Shown: in pieces, positions 59,307 through 64,000 of the stretch
Position numbering within the stretch: position 1 is the first letter of the stretch
Layout: every line of letters begins with the position of its first letter
Assembly: GCA_023512135.1 (NCBI GenBank)
Contig: JAIMAG010000002.1
Span: 124,001 to 188,000 of the forward strand
DNA from: Terriglobia bacterium
Lineage (GTDB): Bacteria > Acidobacteriota > Terriglobia > Acidiferrales > UBA7541
Direction of reading: 5' to 3'
Length of the DNA stretch: 64,000 bases
The notes under the pieces: model-generated
What the model saw: the letters and a program-made list of their open reading frames with translations, nothing else
What the model was told of the DNA's origin: nothing
Databases searched by the model: none
Program-made: the position numbers and the translations under genes

Positions 59307-60263
59307 TCAGCGCAGGTCTGCCTGCGCCAGGATTTCCTCCACAGCCGTGTAGGGATCTTTTTTGCGCTCGGCCACCTGTTCGGCCAGCGCCGCCAGCGTC
59401 TGTGCACTCCGGTGATCGCCGACCAGGCGCTCGAGCAGTCGAGCCTGGAGCAGGTCGAGCAACCGCTGCTTCCAGCGTTCGATTTTCATGGCCCGGCGAC
59501 GGCCACTTTGCTCGACGTGCGCGCGGTAATGGGCGATGGCCTCGGCCAGCTCGGCGGTGCCCCTATCTTCGGTGGCCACCGTGCGCACGACCGTGGGCCG
59601 CCAACCGTCGCGTGCCGGTGCCAGCTCCAGCATGGCACGCAACTGCTGCTCGAAGCGGTCTGCCCCTTCGCGATCCGATTTGTTGAGGACGAAGATGTCT
59701 CCGATTTCCATCAGGCCTGCCTTCATGTTCTGGATGTCGTCGCCCAGGCCGGGCACCAATACGACCAGCGTACAGTCGGCCAGCCGCGCAATCTCGACTT
59801 CGTCCTGGCCCACCCCGACCGTTTCGATCAGGATCACCTGTTTACCGGCAGCATCGAGCACGAGCGCCGCATCGGCGGTGGCGCGAGCCAGTCCGCCCAG
59901 AAAACCGCGTGTGGCCATCGAGCGGATGAACGTCCCCGGGTCGGAAGCATGACCCTGCATGCGGATGCGGTCGCCCAAGATGGCGCCGCCGGTGAACGGG
60001 CTGGTGGGGTCGACAGCCAGGATGCCCACCGATTGCTTCTGTCGCCGGTAATGCGCAGCGAGCCGATCCACCAACGAGCTTTTCCCGGTGCCGGGCGCAC
60101 CGGTGACGCCAATCAAATAGGCCTGGCCCGTGTAGGGAAAGATCCGCTGCAGGATGGCTTCCGCTTCCGGCTCGCCGTTTTCGATCGCGGTAATCGCGCG
60201 GGACAACGCGCGCACATCACTTCGGCGAATCTGCTCGACCCACTGGTCCACGGCCACGGGCAT
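59307..60263 (-). CDS. meaB: Methylmalonyl-CoA mutase-associated GTPase MeaB
   Basis: A 318-residue G3E P-loop GTPase that chaperones cobalamin loading of acyl-CoA mutases. The P-loop is GAPGTGKSSLVDRL (about residue 55-68). DPTSPFTGGAILGDRIRM, ETVGVGQDE and VLNKSDREGAD (base-specific NKxD) follow. The family-typical C-terminal dimerisation helices are present. ATG 60263 is used, two bases after the acyl-CoA dehydrogenase stop; the ribosome site is weak. No mutase gene is in the window. Confidence 0.93.
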   Translation of the reverse strand: MPVAVDQWVEQIRRSDVRALSRAITAIENGEPEAEAILQRIFPYTGQAYLIGVTGAPGTGKSSLVDRLAAHYRRQKQSVGILAVDPTSPFTGGAILGDRIRMQGHASDPGTFIRSMATRGFLGGLARATADAALVLDAAGKQVILIETVGVGQDEVEIARLADCTLVVLVPGLGDDIQNMKAGLMEIGDIFVLNKSDREGADRFEQQLRAMLELAPARDGWRPTVVRTVATEDRGTAELAEAIAHYRAHVEQSGRRRAMKIERWKQRLLDLLQARLLERLVGDHRSAQTLAALAEQVAERKKDPYTAVEEILAQADLR

Positions 60264-60265
60264 CG

Positions 60266-61420
60266 TCAGGAGTTCGCTTTTCCGAGCAACTGGCGGGCAA
60301 TCACCAGACGCTGGATTTCGCTGGTGCCTTCGCCAATCGTGCACAGTTTCACGTCGCGATAGTACTTTTCGGCCGGATAGTCTTTGATGAATCCGTACCC
60401 GCCGTGAATCTGCACCGCTTCGTTGGCCACGCGCACGGCCACTTCTCCCGCGTAGAGTTTGGCCATGCTGGCTTCCTTTGTGAAACGCCCGTCGCCGCGG
60501 TCGGCCAGCCAGGCAGCGCGGTAGGTCAGCAGGCGCGCGGCTTCGATCTGCGTCGCCATATCGGCCAGTTTGAACTGGATGGCCTGGAACTCCGCAATCG
60601 GACGGCCGAACTGCTTCCGTTGCCTGGCGTAGCGCAGCGAAGCTTCATAGGCCCCCTGGGCCATGCCCAGCGCCAAGGCGGCAATCGAAATCCGCCCGCC
60701 ATCGAGAATCGCCAGGCTGTTTTTGAACCCCTCGCCCTGTCGGCCCAGCAAGTTCGCGGCGGGAATCCGGCAATCGGTGAAGACGATCTCCGAAGTGTCG
60801 CTGGCGCGCAGTCCCAATTTGTTTTCTTTTTTGCCCGGGCGGAAGCCGGGAGTGCCCTTTTCGACGATGAACGCGGAAATCCCGTGGTGTCCTTTTCCGG
60901 GGTCGGTCACGGCCATGGCCACGCAGATGTCGGCGTAGTGGCCGTTGGTGGTGAACGTTTTGGCTCCGTTCAGCACCCAGCAATCACCCTGTCGCACGGC
61001 CGTCGTTTTCGTGCCGGCGGCATCGGAACCCGCCTCTGGCTCGGTCAGCGACCAGGCCCCGAGTTTCTTGCCCTGGGCAAGCGGTACCAGGTACTTCTGC
61101 TTCTGCTCTTCGGTGCCGAACTTGTAGATATGGTTCGCGCAGAGAGAATTGTGCGCGGCCACCAGAATGCCCACCGAACCATCCACGCGCGACAGCTCTT
61201 CGATCGCAATCACATACTCGATGTAACCCAGCCCGGCGCCGCCGTAGCGCTCCGGAAAGATAATCCCCAACAGGCCCATTTCGGCCAACTGAGGAAGGAT
61301 TTCCACGGGGAACCGCGAAGCTTCGTCCCACTCCATCACTTTGGGTGCGATTTCACCCTCGGCGAATTCCCGCACCGTGCGTCGCAGTTGCTGCTGTTCT
61401 TCGCTGAGTGAGAAGTCCAC
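60266..61420 (-). CDS. Acyl-CoA dehydrogenase (short/branched-chain type)
   Basis: A 384-residue FAD enzyme of fatty-acid or branched-chain amino-acid oxidation. Conserved parts are [20 protein letters not shown] (about 125-144), [40 protein letters not shown] and the C-terminal [19 protein letters not shown]. The catalytic base is in [22 protein letters not shown] 61420 (DFSLSEEQ follows) is preferred; GTG 61429 is possible. An extended -10 promoter lies about 42 bases upstream. It begins the run with meaB. Confidence 0.93.
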   Translation of the reverse strand: MDFSLSEEQQQLRRTVREFAEGEIAPKVMEWDEASRFPVEILPQLAEMGLLGIIFPERYGGAGLGYIEYVIAIEELSRVDGSVGILVAAHNSLCANHIYKFGTEEQKQKYLVPLAQGKKLGAWSLTEPEAGSDAAGTKTTAVRQGDCWVLNGAKTFTTNGHYADICVAMAVTDPGKGHHGISAFIVEKGTPGFRPGKKENKLGLRASDTSEIVFTDCRIPAANLLGRQGEGFKNSLAILDGGRISIAALALGMAQGAYEASLRYARQRKQFGRPIAEFQAIQFKLADMATQIEAARLLTYRAAWLADRGDGRFTKEASMAKLYAGEVAVRVANEAVQIHGGYGFIKDYPAEKYYRDVKLCTIGEGTSEIQRLVIARQLLGKANS

Positions 61421-61461
61421 TCCCCGCACCCCCGTTTTTCGATTCTCTCTTCCCAGACAGA

Positions 61462-61470
61462 GTTATACCA
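61462..61470 (-). promoter_or_regulatory. Extended -10 promoter element of the acyl-CoA dehydrogenase operon
   Basis: Minus strand TGG followed by TATAAC (TGGTATAAC). No clear -35. It gives a leader of about 35 bases. Confidence 0.42.
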
Positions 61471-61523
61471 CACGCGGGCAGCACCCAGCACTTGGGCCGC
61501 GCTCCGTTTTTTCCGGCATGTAT

Positions 61524-62870
61524 TCAAGCCAGCACGAACAGAACGAGCGTGGTGAGCAGGGTTGAAAGCAGGAACGTCATCACACAGTAGCCCATGATGT
61601 CGCGGATGCGCAATCCGGCCACGGCCAGCGCAGGCAGGGCCCAGAACGGCTGCAGCATGTTGCTGCCCTGGTCGCCGAAGGCAACGGCCATAGCCGTTAC
61701 CGCCGGAGAAACTCCCAGCTCGATCCCCGCCGGAATCATCACCGGTCCCTGTACAGCCCACTGGCCGCCCCCTGAGGGAACAAACAGGTTCACCAGCAGG
61801 GCTGAATAGAAGGTGTATACGGGGAAGGTTTCCGGCGTAGAAAAGGAAACGAACCATTGTGAGATCACCTCGCCCAATCCGCTCTGCTGCATGATGCCCA
61901 TGATGCCCCCGTAGAGGGGATACTGCAGCACGAGCGGCCCGGCCACCCGCGCCGATTCGTTGAATGCACGAATGTAGGTGCTGGGACGCCCGTGCAGGGC
62001 CATCCCGCCGGCCAGAAACAGCAGAATGACGATGTTCAGATCCAGCCGGAACCCGTTCGTAGCGAAATGCCAGACCAGATAGATGCACGCCGGCACCAGG
62101 ATCAACCACAGCAGGATGGGGCTGCGTTCCAGCCGCGTGGCCGGGGTCGCGTCGAACTTCGCCTCTTCTGCGGTGAATTCTTCTCCCGTGGCGATCAGCG
62201 CGGCCGGGGACAGCCGTCGAATCTGGCTGCCGCGGGGCATCATCCACAGAAACAGCAGAGGCATTCCCACCAGCATGCCGGCCACAAGCGCCAGATTGAA
62301 CGGGGCGAACAGCGTTTCCGACAGCGGCGTGGACTCCACACCCGTGTGCCGCGCGATGAAATTCAGTGGACTGCCCGGCGTCGCACTGACCAGTGCAATG
62401 GAGCTGGAAAGTCCCGATTCCCAGATGACAAATCCGGAGTATGCTCCAGCCACCAGAAAACCGTAATCGCACTGCGGCACTCGCCGGGCCACCTCGCGCG
62501 CCAGCAACGCGGCGGCCACCAGCGCAACGCCCCAGTTCACCAGGGCCAGCAGCATGGCCGTCAGCGTCACGACCACAATCGCACTGCCCTGCGTGCGCGG
62601 CAGCGACGCCACGCGAGTCAAAGCCCGACGCGCCGGAGCTGAGCTGGCCAGCGTGTAGCCAGCCAGCAGGATCAGCACCATCTGCATCGAAAACGCGAGA
62701 ATTTGCCACAATCCGTCGTACCACTGTCGAACCAGCATCAGTGGCGCCGTGGGCGTCAGCCACGCGGCCAGCAGAAAACAGACCGCGGTCAGCAGGGCGC
62801 AGAACAGAAACGGATCGGGCACCCACCGCTCGACCACACCCACCAGCAATCGCACCAGCCGGTTCAGCAT
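61524..62870 (-). CDS. atoE: Short-chain fatty acid transporter (AtoE family)
   Basis: A 448-residue transporter with about 11 transmembrane segments. Family-typical stretches are VERWVPDPFLFCALLTAVCF at the N-terminus, MLLALVNWGVALVAAALLAR, GFVIWESGLSSSIALVSATP and, near the C-terminus, LFVPSGGGQWAVQGPVMIPA and GDQGSNMLQPFWALPAL. AtoE imports short-chain fatty acids such as acetoacetate or butyrate. The next gene in the run is the acyl-CoA dehydrogenase, a likely metabolic partner. Confidence 0.9.
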   Translation of the reverse strand: MLNRLVRLLVGVVERWVPDPFLFCALLTAVCFLLAAWLTPTAPLMLVRQWYDGLWQILAFSMQMVLILLAGYTLASSAPARRALTRVASLPRTQGSAIVVVTLTAMLLALVNWGVALVAAALLAREVARRVPQCDYGFLVAGAYSGFVIWESGLSSSIALVSATPGSPLNFIARHTGVESTPLSETLFAPFNLALVAGMLVGMPLLFLWMMPRGSQIRRLSPAALIATGEEFTAEEAKFDATPATRLERSPILLWLILVPACIYLVWHFATNGFRLDLNIVILLFLAGGMALHGRPSTYIRAFNESARVAGPLVLQYPLYGGIMGIMQQSGLGEVISQWFVSFSTPETFPVYTFYSALLVNLFVPSGGGQWAVQGPVMIPAGIELGVSPAVTAMAVAFGDQGSNMLQPFWALPALAVAGLRIRDIMGYCVMTFLLSTLLTTLVLFVLA

Positions 62871-62906
62871 GTATGGATCTTCCGGAGCGAGTTCGGCAGC
62901 AGCCTG

Positions 62907-64000
62907 TCAGTGTGCCGGGCCGAAGAAGACCCCGTTCAAGAACAGCAGGTTCAGACCATCCTGAAAGGCGCGATAGTTCGGGTCTTCGGCAAATGCGATC
63001 ACATGGCCGCGGCCCATCGGTTGATGCATCAAAAATGCCTTCTGCCCGATCTGCTGTCGCGAAGGTTCGTAGATGAAACCGCTGGCCAGCACTTGCTCGG
63101 ACGGAAAATAGATGCCCACGTTGCGTCCCTGATCGAGCTTGAGCGGCGTGAAGATGTGGTCGCTTTCCACCAGCGCATAGGTGTCGTCATCGTAGCCGGC
63201 TGCCAGCCAGTGCTCCGGATCGAGCTTCACCCGCAGGATCGCCCCGGGCGTGGGAAACGGCGGCTCGCGCTCGGGCAGGATGTGCGTTTCGTAGTCGAAT
63301 GCCCCGCCGCTCTCCTGCCCTTTTGCGCCGCCCGGCTGGGTGCCTTCGGAACGTGCAGCGCGCTCCGGTTTGCCGCTGCGCAGTTCGCGCTGGGAGGCCA
63401 GCAACCCTACTTTTTCTCCCGTGAGCCAGCGGGTCGCAGCGCCGAACGCGATCAGGGTGCCGCCCTGCTGCACCCATTCTTTGATCCGGCTGGCGCCGCG
63501 TTCGCCCAGGATGGCGTCGTAGCCCGGTCCGAAGCCACCATCGGGCAGAATCAACACGTTGTATCGGGACAGATCGGCCCCGGCCAGTTGCAAGCCGTGG
63601 ATCAGCGTAACCGGCACGTGATAGACCTGCTCGAGCAGGTAGCGCGTCCACCCCGCCGAGTTCGGACTGGTCGGCAGATTCCACAGCATGGCCACGCGTG
63701 GCGGTTCCACATAGCGGACGTGCCGGCTGCCCAGGTTCACGCCTTCTTCGATCCAGCCGGAATCGGTTGCATAGAAATCCGCGCCGTGGTGTTCAGCGAT
63801 GTGCTGGAGCTGCTCGTAGAGATCTTCGGGGTTGTCTTTCACCTTGATGATCAGCGAGCCGATCGGATAGCGCCGGCCGTTCAGCACGATGGGCTGGTCG
63901 GTCATGTAAACGCGAATCCGATGCCGCAACAGCGCCGCCAAACCTTCCGCAGCGGAATTGGAATCCCACGGCACCAGGTAGGCCAACTGCGCCCGCCCGC
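62907..64000 (-). CDS. C-terminal part of an M14-type peptidase-related protein (partial)
   Basis: The gene continues beyond the window end; about 364 codons are visible and no start is seen. The visible part is a beta-rich segment (VYMTDQPIVLNGRRYPIGSL, KDNPEDLYEQLQHIAEHHGA) followed by a glutamine-amidotransferase-like domain (VAMLWNLPTSPNSAGWTRYL, YNVLILPDGGFGPGYDAILG, EWVQQGGTLIAFGAATRWL). A C-terminal extension follows. This arrangement is seen at the C-terminus of large M14 zinc-carboxypeptidase homologues; the peptidase domain itself is outside the window. A Ser/Gly-rich insert (near 63330) separates two strands. Confidence 0.6.
   Translation of the reverse strand, partial: GRAQLAYLVPWDSNSAAEGLAALLRHRIRVYMTDQPIVLNGRRYPIGSLIIKVKDNPEDLYEQLQHIAEHHGADFYATDSGWIEEGVNLGSRHVRYVEPPRVAMLWNLPTSPNSAGWTRYLLEQVYHVPVTLIHGLQLAGADLSRYNVLILPDGGFGPGYDAILGERGASRIKEWVQQGGTLIAFGAATRWLTGEKVGLLASQRELRSGKPERAARSEGTQPGGAKGQESGGAFDYETHILPEREPPFPTPGAILRVKLDPEHWLAAGYDDDTYALVESDHIFTPLKLDQGRNVGIYFPSEQVLASGFIYEPSRQQIGQKAFLMHQPMGRGHVIAFAEDPNYRAFQDGLNLLFLNGVFFGPAH

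Noticed and set aside
1-64000. tRNA, rRNA, CRISPR arrays, insertion sequences
   Set aside because: All gaps between genes are under 250 bases; none shows a cloverleaf with TTCGA-type arm, regular spaced repeats, or a transposase.

Overview
The window is GC-rich, densely coded chromosomal DNA from a Gram-negative (diderm) bacterium. The diderm calls are Tol-Pal, lpxD and a MurJ flippase. Gene content fits Acidobacteriota best: an Ig-domain Pal, a split cytochrome b with a multiheme c subunit, a Cys-type CcmE, a YpdA-like reductase and HEAT or carboxypeptidase-regulatory-like proteins in respiratory clusters. That assignment is an inference from gene families, not a database result. No rRNA, tRNA, CRISPR array, insertion sequence or prophage was recognised. 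No gap longer than 300 bases lacks a gene; the largest are 19963-20208, 22316-22524 and 14217-14422.

Layout. 1-6.4 kb: the guaA 3' end, a convergent XRE regulator, then a plus-strand operon of ECF sigma factor, zinc anti-sigma factor, Spy/CpxP-like protein and a MacA/MacB-type exporter. 6.4-12.1 kb, minus: tolQ-tolR-tonB/tolA-like-tolB-pal-cpoB, then ssb. 12.3-18.4 kb, plus: miaB, a bifunctional-nuclease-family protein, parA-parB, two unknown small proteins, a YpdA-like flavoprotein and an orphan NuoI. 18.5-24.1 kb: an aspartase-like lyase, nadE and erpA (minus), then an NAD-type isocitrate dehydrogenase and an unusual ferredoxin (plus).

24.1-42.5 kb is one unbroken minus-strand respiratory block. 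In transcription order it reads ccmE-ccmF-ccmH-(CcmI-like)-(unknown with CcmI-like tail)-ccmA-ccmB-ccmC-ccmD-hemH. A near-consensus promoter follows, then Rieske, cytochrome b N-half, cytochrome b C-half, an eight-heme cytochrome c, a cupredoxin-like lipoprotein, ctaA, ctaB, a small membrane protein, a DUF420 protein and a HEAT/barrel-sandwich membrane protein. It therefore makes heme, exports and attaches it, builds a quinol-oxidising bc-type complex and makes heme A for a terminal oxidase encoded elsewhere. Its maturation genes are a variant Ccm system: CcmE has CxxxY instead of HxxxY, CcmH has CxCxC instead of CxxC, and no CcmG is present. I consider this block the most interesting part of the window.

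42.5-64 kb: a small iron-sulfur-like protein, accA, dnaE, an unknown, a CCA-adding-type enzyme with a basic tail, xerD and murJ (minus); a two-repeat unknown and lpxD (plus); then a minus run of AtoE-type transporter, acyl-CoA dehydrogenase, meaB, metallo-beta-lactamase-fold hydrolase, mtnP, pfkB-type kinase, mgtC, a PDZ-less M61 peptidase and plsC. The window ends inside a probable M14-peptidase-related protein.
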